A DNA stretch of 64,000 nucleotides from Mycobacterium sp. 1164966.3. Its GTDB lineage: Bacteria > Actinomycetota > Actinomycetes > Mycobacteriales > Mycobacteriaceae. Positions 51,322 through 59,846 of the stretch are shown piece after piece. The translations under genes and the position numbers were made by a program. Under the pieces are notes generated by a model. That model was not told the origin of the DNA. It made no database searches and worked only from the letters and a program-made list of their open reading frames with translations. Position 1 is the stretch's first letter. Every line of letters starts with the position of its first letter. The stretch lies in the NCBI RefSeq assembly GCF_001665395.1, contig NZ_LZSG01000001.1, positions 124,001 through 188,000 on the forward strand, written 5' to 3'.

Positions 51322-52514
51322 TGGCCGGTGCAGGGGCAAATCTGGCCGCGGTACTCGGTACCGGACAGACCAAGTATGTGGCCAAGCGCAAAGACGTCTC
51401 GATGAACGGCCTGGTGCGCGAGGCTATCGACCGCGCGCTGGAAGATTCCGGTTCCTCTTTCGACGACATCGACGCTGTCGTCGTCGGCAAGGCACCCGAC
51501 TTCTTCGAGGGCGTCATGATGCCGGAGCTGTTCATGGCCGATGCCGTGGGCGCCACCGGCAAACCGCTGATCCGAGTGCACACTGCGGGTTCGGTCGGCG
51601 GATCCACCGGGGTGGTGGCGGCCAGCCTGGTGCAGTCCGGTAAGTACCGCCGGGTGCTGGCGATGGCCTGGGAGAAGCAATCGGAGTCGAATGCCATGTG
51701 GGCGTTGTCGATTCCGATCCCCTTCATCAAGCCGGTCGGCGCGGGCGCGGGCGGGTATTTCGCCCCGCACGTTCGGTCGTACATCCGCCGTTCCGGTGCA
51801 CCGACGAATATCGGTGCGATGGTCGCGGTCAAGGACCGGCTCAACGGCGCCCGCAACCCGCTGGCGCATCTGCACCAGCCCGACATCACCCTCGAGAAGG
51901 TGATGGAATCGCCGATGCTGTGGGATCCCATCCGCTACGACGAGACGTGCCCGTCGTCCGACGGCGCCTGCGCGGTGGTGATCGGCAACGAGGAAATCGC
52001 CGAAGCGCGTCTGGGGCAAGGACATCCGGTGGCATGGATCCATGCCACCGCACTGCGCACCGAGCCGCTGCAATTCTCGGGCCGTGACCAGGTCAGCCCC
52101 CAAGCCAGCCGCGACGCGGCCGCCGCACTGTGGAAGGGGGCCGGCATCACCAGCCCCATCGACGAGATCGACGCCGCCGAGATCTACGTTCCGTTCTCGT
52201 GGTTCGAGCCAATGTGGTTGGAGAGCCTGGGCTTTGCCCCCGAAGGCGAAGGCTGGAAACTCACCGAAGCCGGTGAGACCGCGATCGGGGGACGACTTCC
52301 GGTGAACCCGTCCGGCGGGGTGCTGTCGTCGAACCCGATCGGTGCATCGGGCCTGATCCGCTTCGCCGAGGCGGCGATTCAGGTGATGGGCAAAGGCGGC
52401 GATCACCAGGTGCCGGGTGCGCGAAAAGCGTTGGGACATGCCTACGGTGGTGGCTCGCAGTATTACTCGATGTGGGTAGTGAGCAGTGACAAGCCGGCGA
52501 AGGACGTCAAGTGA
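51321..52514 (+). CDS. ltp3: Thiolase-like sterol aldol-lyase subunit Ltp3
   Basis: 397 residues, SCP2-thiolase family: GTGQTKYVAKRKDVSMNGLVREA at the start, RVHTAGSVGGSTGVVAASLV at the nucleophile position (no cysteine), CPSSDGACAVVIGNEE in the middle, and a C-terminal VNPSGGVLSSNPIGASG and KALGHAYGGGSQYYSMWVV. Loss of the Cys, as in Ltp2-type aldolases, argues for a retro-aldol reaction. It corresponds to Rv3523. It is coupled to ltp4 upstream (one-base overlap) and to the NTF2-like gene downstream (four-base overlap). Confidence 0.9.
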   Translation: MAGAGANLAAVLGTGQTKYVAKRKDVSMNGLVREAIDRALEDSGSSFDDIDAVVVGKAPDFFEGVMMPELFMADAVGATGKPLIRVHTAGSVGGSTGVVAASLVQSGKYRRVLAMAWEKQSESNAMWALSIPIPFIKPVGAGAGGYFAPHVRSYIRRSGAPTNIGAMVAVKDRLNGARNPLAHLHQPDITLEKVMESPMLWDPIRYDETCPSSDGACAVVIGNEEIAEARLGQGHPVAWIHATALRTEPLQFSGRDQVSPQASRDAAAALWKGAGITSPIDEIDAAEIYVPFSWFEPMWLESLGFAPEGEGWKLTEAGETAIGGRLPVNPSGGVLSSNPIGASGLIRFAEAAIQVMGKGGDHQVPGARKALGHAYGGGSQYYSMWVVSSDKPAKDVK

Positions 52515-52933
52515 GCCAGCAGGCCGCGGTGAAGCATCTCGCACATGAGGCGGGCCGTCGATCCCGCGAGGCGGTGCAAGCCAGGGACAAAAAAGCCTGG
52601 CTGGCCGTGTTCGCCGACGACGCCATCGTCGAAGATCCCATTGGGCCATCGGCTTTCGACCCGGAAGGCAAGGGTCACCGCGGGCGGGACGCGATATCGG
52701 CCTTCTGGGACAAAGCCATTGCGCCCACCGACAAGATCGAGTTCGTCTTCCGCGACACCTACCAATGCGGCTACGAAGAAGCCAACGTCGGGCATATCCT
52801 CATCACGACGGGCGACTATCAGATCACCGCGGACGGTGTGTTCACCTATAAGGCGAACGACGACGGCCAGCTGGTTGCGTTGCGCGCGTACTGGGAAATG
52901 GAACGCGCCGCAGCATCCGCCCGAAAGGTGTAG
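52511..52933 (+). CDS. NTF2/ketosteroid-isomerase-like protein
   Basis: 140 residues, GTG start overlapping the ltp3 stop by four bases. FADDAIVEDPIGPSAFDPEGKGHRGRDAISAFWDKAI is the conical-fold opening seen in ketosteroid delta-isomerases and SnoaL proteins; the later strands (IEFVFRDTYQCGYEEANV) fit as well. A classical isomerase has an Asp/Tyr pair in the cavity; I cannot place both with confidence. It may bind or isomerise a steroid intermediate of the Ltp3/Ltp4 step. Confidence 0.8.
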   Translation: MSQQAAVKHLAHEAGRRSREAVQARDKKAWLAVFADDAIVEDPIGPSAFDPEGKGHRGRDAISAFWDKAIAPTDKIEFVFRDTYQCGYEEANVGHILITTGDYQITADGVFTYKANDDGQLVALRAYWEMERAAASARKV

Positions 52934-53009
52934 ATCGGCTCGCCGATTGCGACTGCCTACGCAACAAGCTGATTCGGCGCCCATAGGGCGCCGGTCAGCT
53001 GGGCATCGG

Positions 53010-53297
53010 TCAGAGTCGGTCCATTTCACGTCCCATGAGGGCGTTTTCCAAGAACGCGTATCGCCGCGGCTGGTGGCGTCGCTCCTGACGCGGCTTCTCG
53101 GCCGGGGCCGCGAACATGCGTCGCATGGCCGTGACAACACGGTTCCGGTGTGCCGGCTGCCGAGTCGATGGGGCCAGCGCCACCGCGGTGCTGAACCGGA
53201 CTTCTTGTTCGGTGATGAGCGTCGGTGTCTGCAGCTCAACGTCCGTGAGCGCCAAGGTTTCGTCTAGTTGTGGCTGGGTGGTCATTAAGTTGGGCAT
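53010..53297 (-). CDS. Small basic protein of unknown function, 95 residues
   Basis: Starts MPNLMTTQPQLDETLALTDV (ATG 53297; ATG 53285 also possible) and ends RRYAFLENALMGREMDRL. That C-terminal pattern, RRYxxLExALMxREMxRL, I associate with short mycobacterial proteins without assigned function. The middle is Arg/Pro/Ala rich (AMRRMFAAPAEKPRQERRHQPRR); there is no signal peptide. It occupies the place where I remember Rv3524 in M. tuberculosis but is not the same protein. No partner evident. Confidence 0.62.
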   Translation of the reverse strand: MPNLMTTQPQLDETLALTDVELQTPTLITEQEVRFSTAVALAPSTRQPAHRNRVVTAMRRMFAAPAEKPRQERRHQPRRYAFLENALMGREMDRL

Positions 53298-53435
53298 GGT
53301 CGTGAACCTCGTCCTCGCGTTCGGCTGTGTTGCCGAATCTTCCGCTGTCGCAACTATCCGGCGCCAGACTTGGCGAATCCTTGACTAATTCTTGGAACCG
53401 TCTACAAGCTGCGGCTCGAGCCACAGGTCGTCGGG

Positions 53436-53960
53436 TTAGATGGGTTCCAGCCCCGCCAGATGCCGCTGTGCCAGCTCGCGGTAGGCCTGCGGATTGAGGT
53501 TGATCCACATCTCGGCGCCCGTCCCGGCGATCGGCCCCTTCACCTGAGCCGGCGCGCCCATCGCCAGTACGCCGCTCGGAATCTGGGTGCCGGCCACCAC
53601 CAGCGAATGTGCCGCGATCATGCTGCGGGCGCCGATCACCGCGCCGTCCAGCACGGTGGCGTGGTTGGCGATCAGCGCTTCGGAGCCGACGTGCACCCCG
53701 TGGATGACGCACATGTGCGCCACCGTCGCTCCGGGACCGATGTCGACGGGGATGCCGGGCGGCGCGTGCAGCACCGAGCCGTCCTGCACGTTGGCGCCTT
53801 CGCGCACCACGATCGGTCCGTAGTCCCCGCGCAGCACGGCGTTGAACCACACCGACGCTCCCGCTTCGACGGTCACGTCGCCGATCAGGGTGGCGGTCGG
53901 GGCCACGAAGGCGGTGGGGTCGATCCGTGGCGCGCGACCCTCGAAAGCAAACAGCGGCAT
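53436..53960 (-). CDS. Gamma-class carbonic anhydrase-like protein (Rv3525c-like)
   Basis: 174 residues of left-handed beta-helix hexapeptide repeats (for example VTVEAGASVWFNAVLRGDYGPIVVREGANVQDG). The three zinc histidines of the gamma class are visible: one in GSVLHAPPG and two in VAHMCVIHG. The usual arginine (VLRGD) and the Asn/Gln that position bicarbonate are also present. It corresponds to Rv3525c. It is divergent from kshA across a KstR site and may therefore be co-regulated, although its own start is 82 bases away. Confidence 0.88.
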   Translation of the reverse strand: MPLFAFEGRAPRIDPTAFVAPTATLIGDVTVEAGASVWFNAVLRGDYGPIVVREGANVQDGSVLHAPPGIPVDIGPGATVAHMCVIHGVHVGSEALIANHATVLDGAVIGARSMIAAHSLVVAGTQIPSGVLAMGAPAQVKGPIAGTGAEMWINLNPQAYRELAQRHLAGLEPI

Positions 53961-54041
53961 CGTCTAGATATACCGCAGCCGGGAATACGTCCTAGCTAAT
54001 GCAGCCCGACTCGCGCTCGTTGCGCTTGCCAGTCCGAAAAC

Positions 54042-54055
54042 TGTAACGTGTTCTA
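54042..54055. promoter_or_regulatory. KstR operator, kshA
   Basis: TGTAACGTGTTCTA fits TnnAACnnGTTnnA. It lies 30 bases before the kshA start, with AGGTGACC acting as ribosome site. Confidence 0.88.
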
Positions 54056-54085
54056 GTTAGAGACCAGAAACTTGGAGGTGACCAG

Positions 54086-55249
54086 GTGAGTACCGACACC
54101 GTCGGCGTCCGGGAGATCGATTCCGGCACCTTGCCAACCAGGTACGCCCGCGGCTGGCACTGCCTGGGCGTAGCGAAGGACTACCTGGATGGAAAGCCGC
54201 ACGCGATTCAGGCGTTCGGCACCAAGCTGGTGGTTTTCGCCGACTCGCAGGGCGAGCTGAAGGTTCTGGACGCCTACTGCCGCCACATGGGCGGCGACCT
54301 GACCGAGGGCACCATCAAGGGCGATGAGGTCGCCTGCCCGTTCCATGACTGGCGGTGGGGCGGTGACGGCCGGTGCAAGCTGGTGCCGTATGCCAAGCGC
54401 ACGCCCAGAATGGCGCGTACCCGCGCGTGGGCCACCGATGTGCGCAGCGGCCTGCTGTTCGTCTGGCACGACCACGAAGGCAATCCGCCGGACCCGGCAG
54501 TCAGAATCCCGGAGATTCCGGAGGCGGTCAGCGACGAATGGACCGACTGGCGGTGGAACAGCATCCTCATCGAGGGATCCAACTGCCGCGACATCATCGA
54601 CAACGTCACCGACATGGCGCACTTCTTCTACATCCACTTCGGCTTGCCCACGTACTTCAAGAACGTCTTCGAGGGCCACGTCGCCTCGCAGTACTTGCAC
54701 AACGTGGGTCGGCCCGACGTGGACGATCTGGGCACCTCGTACGGCGAAGCGCACCTGGACTCGGAGGCGTCCTACTTCGGGCCCTCGTTCATGATCAACT
54801 GGCTGCACAACAAGTACGGCGACTACAAGGCCGAATCGATCCTGATCAACTGCCACTACCCGGTGACCCAGAACTCGTTCGTGCTGCAGTGGGGAGTCAT
54901 CGTCGAAAAGCCGAAAGGCATGGACGAGAAGATGACTGACAAGTTGTCGCGGGTGTTCACCGACGGCGTCAGCAAAGGCTTCCTGCAGGATGTCGAGATC
55001 TGGAAGCACAAGACCCGGATCGACAACCCGTTGCTGGTCGAGGAGGACGGCGCGGTCTATCAGCTGCGTCGCTGGTATGAGCAGTTTTATGTGGATGTAG
55101 CGGACATCAAGCCGGAAATGGTGGAGCGCTTCGAAATTGAGGTCGACACGACTCGGGCCAACGAATTCTGGAACGCCGAAGTCGCGGAGAACCTGAAGGC
55201 ACGGGATGCCGAGCCCGCCGCCGACGAAGTGCCCGCCGAGCAACACTGA
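54086..55249 (+). CDS. kshA: 3-ketosteroid 9-alpha-hydroxylase, oxygenase KshA
   Basis: 387 residues. Rieske [2Fe-2S] ligands Cys65, His67, Cys84 and His87 (YCRHMGGD...CPFHDWRW), and the mononuclear iron motif in IIDNVTDMAHFFYIHFG with two His and an Asp nearby. It 9-alpha-hydroxylates 3-ketosteroids; together with KstD this opens ring B. It needs the reductase KshB, encoded elsewhere. It corresponds to Rv3526. KstD at the right edge acts on the same ring system. Confidence 0.96.
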   Translation: MSTDTVGVREIDSGTLPTRYARGWHCLGVAKDYLDGKPHAIQAFGTKLVVFADSQGELKVLDAYCRHMGGDLTEGTIKGDEVACPFHDWRWGGDGRCKLVPYAKRTPRMARTRAWATDVRSGLLFVWHDHEGNPPDPAVRIPEIPEAVSDEWTDWRWNSILIEGSNCRDIIDNVTDMAHFFYIHFGLPTYFKNVFEGHVASQYLHNVGRPDVDDLGTSYGEAHLDSEASYFGPSFMINWLHNKYGDYKAESILINCHYPVTQNSFVLQWGVIVEKPKGMDEKMTDKLSRVFTDGVSKGFLQDVEIWKHKTRIDNPLLVEEDGAVYQLRRWYEQFYVDVADIKPEMVERFEIEVDTTRANEFWNAEVAENLKARDAEPAADEVPAEQH

Positions 55250-55254
55250 CCGAC

Positions 55255-55704
55255 ATGTCCGATGTACCCGACGTCGATCGGCTGGCCCGGTCGATGCTCC
55301 TGCTGCACGGTGACCACGGTGCAGATCATCCGGACCATCAGGAACGACCGGGCCGCGGCGGTGCCGACGATTCCTGGACCAAGTCAAGGGATTTCGGTGA
55401 CGATCCGCAACGTGCCGCTGCGGTTCGAGAGGCCAGCCGCGCCGACCGTGAACGCTATCTGACGGCCGGCCTGCGGCCAGTGGATTGCCGATTCTGCCAC
55501 GTCACGGTAACTGTGAAGCGATTGGGGCCGGGCCACACCGCGGTGCAATGGGACACCGAAGCATCGCAGCGCTGCGCCTATTTCGCCGAAATCCGCGCCC
55601 GCGGCGAAGACACCGCTCGCACCCGTTCGTGCCCCAGGTTGAGTGACAGCATCGAACATGCGGTGGCCGAGGGCTATCTGGACCCGGTCGCTGACGACGG
55701 CTGA
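55255..55704 (+). CDS. Hypothetical protein, Rv3527-like
   Basis: 149 residues starting five bases after kshA. The N-terminal 60 residues are acidic and His/Asp rich; the C-terminal half carries CRFCHVTVTVKRLGPGHTAVQW and two more cysteines (QRCAYF and RSCPRL). The four cysteines may bind metal or a cluster. No known family; same length and position as Rv3527. Close coupling to kshA suggests expression with cholesterol genes, perhaps as a helper of the oxygenase. Confidence 0.82.
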   Translation: MSDVPDVDRLARSMLLLHGDHGADHPDHQERPGRGGADDSWTKSRDFGDDPQRAAAVREASRADRERYLTAGLRPVDCRFCHVTVTVKRLGPGHTAVQWDTEASQRCAYFAEIRARGEDTARTRSCPRLSDSIEHAVAEGYLDPVADDG

Positions 55705-55705
55705 G

Positions 55706-56314
55706 TCAACTGCCCTGAGGCAGTTTGGTTATCGCTTCAAACGCCTCGAGGAATACCGCGGCGATGTCGCCATCGTGAGCGCTGGCCATCGGCTTCTTTT
55801 GCAGCAGCACACGTTGTACGCCGATGCCCAGGAGCAGCGCCGTGACCATGTCGGCGCGAATCCTGCGGTGGTCCGCGGTGATTCGTTTGGTCAGGTTGCG
55901 GGTAAGGCCCGCATCGAGTTGGGAATTGAGTCGGGCCACCACCGCCGGATCCCCGCTGGACCGTAGCAACGCGAACAACGGGGCGTCGACGTCCCGACGT
56001 GCGGCCAGCACGCGGTCAATCAGCTGCCTGCCCAGTGCATCATCAGTGGCTTTTCGGATCCCATCCACGTTGTCGGAGACGTCAGTCGCCTGGATGAACA
56101 GGCTTTGCTTGGATCCGAAGTAGCGGCGGACCAGGGTGACGTCCACGCCGGCTCGAGCCGCCACCTCGCGCAGACCAACTGCGTCATACCCATGGCGGAG
56201 GAACAGTTCGCGAGCGGCTTCCAGCAACCGGGTTCTAGTGGCAGCGGCATCGCGGCGACGCGGCGGCACATCGGCGGCATTCCTGCTCTGGCGCATGTCC
56301 ACAACTGTAGACAT
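55706..56314 (-). CDS. TetR/AcrR family transcriptional regulator
   Basis: 202 residues from ATG 56314 (a GTG two codons upstream at 56320 is also possible). Helix-turn-helix at about 38-58 (DAVGLREVAARAGVDVTLVRRYFGSKQSLF). The C-terminal half ends ITKLPQGS and resembles the TetR_C family found with efflux or small monooxygenase genes. Two near-identical operators overlap its start and lie in the gap to the divergent 56389 gene, so it very likely represses both. It converges with the Rv3527-like gene, 1 base between stops. I recall no equivalent at this position in M. tuberculosis. Confidence 0.92.
   Translation of the reverse strand: MSTVVDMRQSRNAADVPPRRRDAAATRTRLLEAARELFLRHGYDAVGLREVAARAGVDVTLVRRYFGSKQSLFIQATDVSDNVDGIRKATDDALGRQLIDRVLAARRDVDAPLFALLRSSGDPAVVARLNSQLDAGLTRNLTKRITADHRRIRADMVTALLLGIGVQRVLLQKKPMASAHDGDIAAVFLEAFEAITKLPQGS
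56295..56314. promoter_or_regulatory. TetR operator O1 over the regulator's own start codons
   Basis: ATGTCCAC-N4-GTAGACAT: 8-base arms with one mismatch. It spans the first codons of the TetR gene and repeats the 56344 site. Confidence 0.6.
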
Positions 56315-56343
56315 GGTCACCGCAAGCGCGCTAGTCTAGAGGA

Positions 56344-56365
56344 TATGTCTACGAATGTAGACATA
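56344..56365. promoter_or_regulatory. TetR operator O2 in the divergent promoter
   Basis: TATGTCTAC-GAAT-GTAGACATA, perfect 9-base arms. It lies 23 bases before the GTG at 56389. With O1 it gives two sites centred 50 bases apart. Confidence 0.72.
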
Positions 56366-56388
56366 ACAGTTCGATCAGGGAGGTGGCC

Positions 56389-56679
56389 GTGACCGGAGTG
56401 ATGCTAGTCAAACAACGGGTCGCCAGCATCGATCGCTGGAATGCCGTGTTCCGCGATCCCGGACTCGATGACGTTCGGCGACGACACGGCTTGGTGGTGA
56501 CCGGCACCTATGTCGACGGCAGCGATCCGAACGTCGTCATCGTTGTCATGCACATGCAGAGCTTCGTCGCGGCGCAACAGTTTGCGGCGTCATCGGAGCT
56601 GGCCGCGGCACGCGAGCGGGCCGGTGCGGTCGGGGATCCCGACGGTGTCTGGTTCGGGCCGCAACGAATCGAGGCGTAA
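56389..56679 (+). CDS. Small dimeric alpha/beta-barrel-like protein, 96 residues
   Basis: GTG 56389 has GGGAGG at good spacing; the GTG at 56383 does not. The sequence alternates strands and helices (GVMLVKQRVASIDRWNAVFRD, NVVIVVMHMQSFVAAQQFAAS) as in small ferredoxin-fold dimers such as antibiotic-biosynthesis monooxygenases or YCII proteins. No catalytic residue is recognised. It is divergent from and probably repressed by the TetR gene. It could be a stress- or ligand-induced enzyme. Confidence 0.7.
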   Translation: MTGVMLVKQRVASIDRWNAVFRDPGLDDVRRRHGLVVTGTYVDGSDPNVVIVVMHMQSFVAAQQFAASSELAAARERAGAVGDPDGVWFGPQRIEA

Positions 56680-56700
56680 TGCGTGGGCACCGCGAGCGTG

Positions 56701-57846
56701 TCACAGCCCGGCGAAGCGTTCCTTGACTGTCTCGACCGAAAGGCCGTAATCAGCAAGTGAATACGTATGCTTCGGCGCGCGGTCACCGGCTTGGCTCTGA
56801 GCATGGCTGTCCGCCATGGCTTGTCTGGCCTCCTCGGTCAGCGTCAGGCCGAAATGCCGATAGATGTCGGCCACCGTGCCGAGTGGATCGGAGATCAGGT
56901 CGCGATAGTCGACGTCGTAGAACTGCGCCGGATCGTATTTGGCGCGCGCGGTATTGAACCGCTCCAACCCCCGCGACCAGGTATCCATAGCGTCAGCGCC
57001 GATCTGAGTGCCGACGAACATCGTGGACCAGCCGTCGGCGGTGTGCTGGGCCAGCGAGCACATGGACGCCATAATCGTCTCGACTGGCCGGTGGGTCTGA
57101 ATCACCAGCGCGTCGGGATAGGTCGCCATCAAGGCGTCCAGCGCGAACAGATGGCTGGGATTCTTGAGCACCCAACGCTTTTCGGCGTCGTTCAGCCCGA
57201 TCAGCTGGAGGTTCTTGCGGTGCCGCTGATAGGACGGCGTCCAGTCCTGCCGAGACAGCCACTGCGCGTAGCTGGGTAGATGCGAAAGCGTCTCGTAGGA
57301 GACCGAATGCAGTGACTGTCGCAGCAGCTGCCAGCATTCCTCGAGCTCGTATGCCGCCATGAAGTGCAGGCCGGTGTATCCCGGATTCTCGGCGTGATGG
57401 CGGGTGAATTGCGCGTCGAGTTCGCGATACAGCGGGTTCGATTCCCACGTTTCGCGCGGCGGGCGCGGTTGCGGAAACTCGGCCAACCACATGTGCAGGC
57501 CCTGATGCGCCGGGTCCGCGCCGAGCAGCCGGTGCAGCGCCGTCGTGCCGGTGCGCACCAGGCCTGTGACGAAGATGGGTCGTTCGATGACGACGTCGGC
57601 ATACTGCGGATACTGCTTCCAGGCGGACTCGGACAGCAGCCTGGCCACCAGCGCGCCGCGCAGGAAGAATCGGTTCATCTTGCTGCCCAACGGGGTTAGC
57701 CCGGCTTCCCGGCGGTAGGAGTCCAGCAGCACTCCCAGTGCCTCGCGGTAGTTGTCGTCGTCGGTGCCGAAATCGTCGAGCCCGGTGAGCTTGGTGGCCG
57801 AGGCGTGTAGTTCGTCGACCGTGCCGATATCGGTGCGATCGCTCAT
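56701..57846 (-). CDS. Sulfotransferase family protein (Rv3529c-like)
   Basis: 381 residues. The PAPS 5'-phosphosulfate loop reads PIFVTGLVRTGTTALHRLL at about 91-109; the 3'-phosphate region is KNPSHLFALDALMATYPDALVIQTHR. This is the Sulfotransfer_3 type seen in mycobacterial sulfolipid genes. It overlaps the SDR stop upstream by one base and is third in the operon starting at the 59769 KstR site, so sulphation of a sterol or its derivative is possible. It corresponds to Rv3529c. Confidence 0.87.
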   Translation of the reverse strand: MSDRTDIGTVDELHASATKLTGLDDFGTDDDNYREALGVLLDSYRREAGLTPLGSKMNRFFLRGALVARLLSESAWKQYPQYADVVIERPIFVTGLVRTGTTALHRLLGADPAHQGLHMWLAEFPQPRPPRETWESNPLYRELDAQFTRHHAENPGYTGLHFMAAYELEECWQLLRQSLHSVSYETLSHLPSYAQWLSRQDWTPSYQRHRKNLQLIGLNDAEKRWVLKNPSHLFALDALMATYPDALVIQTHRPVETIMASMCSLAQHTADGWSTMFVGTQIGADAMDTWSRGLERFNTARAKYDPAQFYDVDYRDLISDPLGTVADIYRHFGLTLTEEARQAMADSHAQSQAGDRAPKHTYSLADYGLSVETVKERFAGL

Positions 57847-58634
57847 CAGTTGTGGTACTCCCCGCAGTTGACGTCCAGGGTTTGCCCGGTGATGCCGCTG
57901 GACAGGTCGCTGGCCATGAACAGAATCGCCGACGCCACCTCGTCCTCGGTGGGCAGCCGCTTGAGGTCGGAGTTGGCCGCGGTGGCCTGGTAGATCTGGT
58001 CGACCGTGGTACCGTACTTGCCGGCCTGATGGTTGAAGTAGCTCTGCAAGGTGTCGCCCCAGATATACCCGGGCGCAACGGAATTGACCCGGATACCCTG
58101 CTCGCCAAGCTCCGTGGCCAGCGATTGCGACATGGCCAGCAGCGCTGATTTGGCCATCTTGTACGCGCCGTATTTGGCCTGAGAGTGCCGCAGCACCATG
58201 GAGTTGACGTTGACGATCGAGCCATGCGACTCGGCAAGCGCAGGCGTGAAGCCCTGAATCAGGCGCAGCGCCCCGAGTGCGCTGAGCTCGATGGCGTCCC
58301 TGATGTGCTGAAACGTGGTGCCCGCCAACGGCTTCATCGACGGTACCCGGAATGCGTTGTTGATCAGCACGTCGGCCTTGCCGTAGGCCTCCAGTGTGGC
58401 GTCGACGAGGTTGTTCACCTGGTCGTCGTCGGTGATGTCGGTGGGCACCGCCACCGCCCTCCGTCCGGTGTCGACGATCTGCTTGGCGACGTCATCGAGA
58501 CGCTCCGCGCTGCGGGCCGCCAGCACCAGGTCCGCGCCGTCACGCGCGCACCGGTGCGCCAGCGTGGTCCCCAGCCCGGGGCCGACGCCGCTGATCACGA
58601 CCACTTTGTTTGCGAGCATTCCGGTCATCCTCAC
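57846..58634 (-). CDS. Short-chain dehydrogenase (Rv3530c-like)
   Basis: 262 residues, GTG start overlapping the preceding stop (GTGA). SGVGPGLGTTLAHRCARDG is the coenzyme loop, NNAFRVP replaces the usual NNAG, and the catalytic YGAYKMAKSALL has Tyr and Lys in the standard YxxxK spacing. It corresponds to Rv3530c. Flanked by the DUF1214 protein and the sulfotransferase in one operon, it probably oxidises or reduces a steroid hydroxyl. Confidence 0.87.
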   Translation of the reverse strand: MRMTGMLANKVVVISGVGPGLGTTLAHRCARDGADLVLAARSAERLDDVAKQIVDTGRRAVAVPTDITDDDQVNNLVDATLEAYGKADVLINNAFRVPSMKPLAGTTFQHIRDAIELSALGALRLIQGFTPALAESHGSIVNVNSMVLRHSQAKYGAYKMAKSALLAMSQSLATELGEQGIRVNSVAPGYIWGDTLQSYFNHQAGKYGTTVDQIYQATAANSDLKRLPTEDEVASAILFMASDLSSGITGQTLDVNCGEYHN

Positions 58635-59758
58635 CCCAGCATCCTGGCCGCAATTTGCTGTTGGCGCAGTGCGATTCGCGCCCGCAAATCGTCCTCGGAA
58701 ATCTTGTTGTGCTCCAGATACGGCAGCGCGGCCGGAACGGCGTCGAAGTCGACCAGCTCGACGGTCGGCCCGTCGGCCTCGGTGAGCTCACGCGAGACCC
58801 GCTGCCAGCGGAACTGCAGGAAGCCACGCCGGTGACCTAGCGTTTCCACCCAGTTGGTGACACCCGGATTCTGGTCCGCTACGACGATGCGGACCTTACC
58901 GTCCGGATCCGCTTGGGCCTGAGTGTTGTTCAGCGACGTCTGGTGGTTGATGTAGTCCAGTGAGATGTACCACATGCTACCCAGCTGGAAACCCAGATAG
59001 GGGGCGTCGCTGACCGGCACCGTGATCACCAGCGCCTGATCGGGCCGCAGCTCGAAATGCCCCACCGACGAGTATTGCGTAGCCAGCCCGCCCGGAGTCA
59101 GCCGTGGCGCGACCATGGTGTTGACCGGGATCTTGAGGTAGAACCACTGCGGGAACTGCAGCCACGTCTTCACCCGGTTGACGAGTTGCTTTCCCGCTGT
59201 GGCGTAACGCTTTTCGATGGTTTCGCGGGTCAGTGGCGGCGGCGCGGTGCCGATGGTGTCCAACCGCGAGACCGTCAGCGTGCCGCGCTGAGCGGACCAG
59301 TCGCCGTACACCTCGCGCATCACCAGTTGCCCGGGACTGGTGGGACGCAACCGCCACTCGAAGCTGCCGTCCTCGGCGATATCGAGCTCCCGGTCGTCGA
59401 ACGCGGCCTGGCTCGCGGGCACGTTGTCGTCGGTGTACTCGCCGCCGAGCAACTGGAAGCTCAGGTCGGTGGTGGTTCCGCGCCTACCGGTGACCACATA
59501 GTCACGGTCGGCGTGTACCCGGGTGCCGAAGTAAAGGGTGTCCGGGTTGTCCAGGCCCATCTTGGTGAACGGCCCGGTGCCTGACTGCAGGAAAGGGTGG
59601 TCGCGTTCGTAGTCGAACGCCAGATGCATACAGGCCGCCACGCAGCCCGCCAGGTACTGCAGGCCTTCGAGCAGGTCGGCTTCGGTCTCGATGTGCGGCG
59701 CCGCGGCCACCAATTGCTCGGCCTCCGCGATCGCAGCGGTAAGGGGATCAGAGAACAC
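58631..59758 (-). CDS. DUF1214-type protein (Rv3531c-like)
   Basis: 375 residues. No signal peptide. DNPDTLYFGTRVHADRDYVVTGRRG and LQFPQWFYLKIPVNTMVAPRLTPGG match the DUF1214/DUF1254 beta-sandwich proteins, whose biochemical role is unknown. It is the first gene of the Rv3531c-Rv3530c-Rv3529c operon, 11 bases after a perfect KstR-type palindrome, so is presumably a cholesterol gene. It overlaps the SDR by four bases. Confidence 0.87.
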   Translation of the reverse strand: MFSDPLTAAIAEAEQLVAAAPHIETEADLLEGLQYLAGCVAACMHLAFDYERDHPFLQSGTGPFTKMGLDNPDTLYFGTRVHADRDYVVTGRRGTTTDLSFQLLGGEYTDDNVPASQAAFDDRELDIAEDGSFEWRLRPTSPGQLVMREVYGDWSAQRGTLTVSRLDTIGTAPPPLTRETIEKRYATAGKQLVNRVKTWLQFPQWFYLKIPVNTMVAPRLTPGGLATQYSSVGHFELRPDQALVITVPVSDAPYLGFQLGSMWYISLDYINHQTSLNNTQAQADPDGKVRIVVADQNPGVTNWVETLGHRRGFLQFRWQRVSRELTEADGPTVELVDFDAVPAALPYLEHNKISEDDLRARIALRQQQIAARMLG

Positions 59759-59768
59759 GCCTAGACGC

Positions 59769-59782
59769 TAGAACGTGTTCTA
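59769..59782. promoter_or_regulatory. KstR operator, Rv3531c-type operon
   Basis: TAGAACGTGTTCTA: 6-base arms TAGAAC/GTTCTA around GT. It lies 11 bases before the start at 59758. Confidence 0.9.
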
Positions 59783-59846
59783 CTTTTTCGTCAATGGCGA
59801 ACATTCCCGCGCGTCGGGCGCGGCGTTCAAATACGAGGCCGACTCA

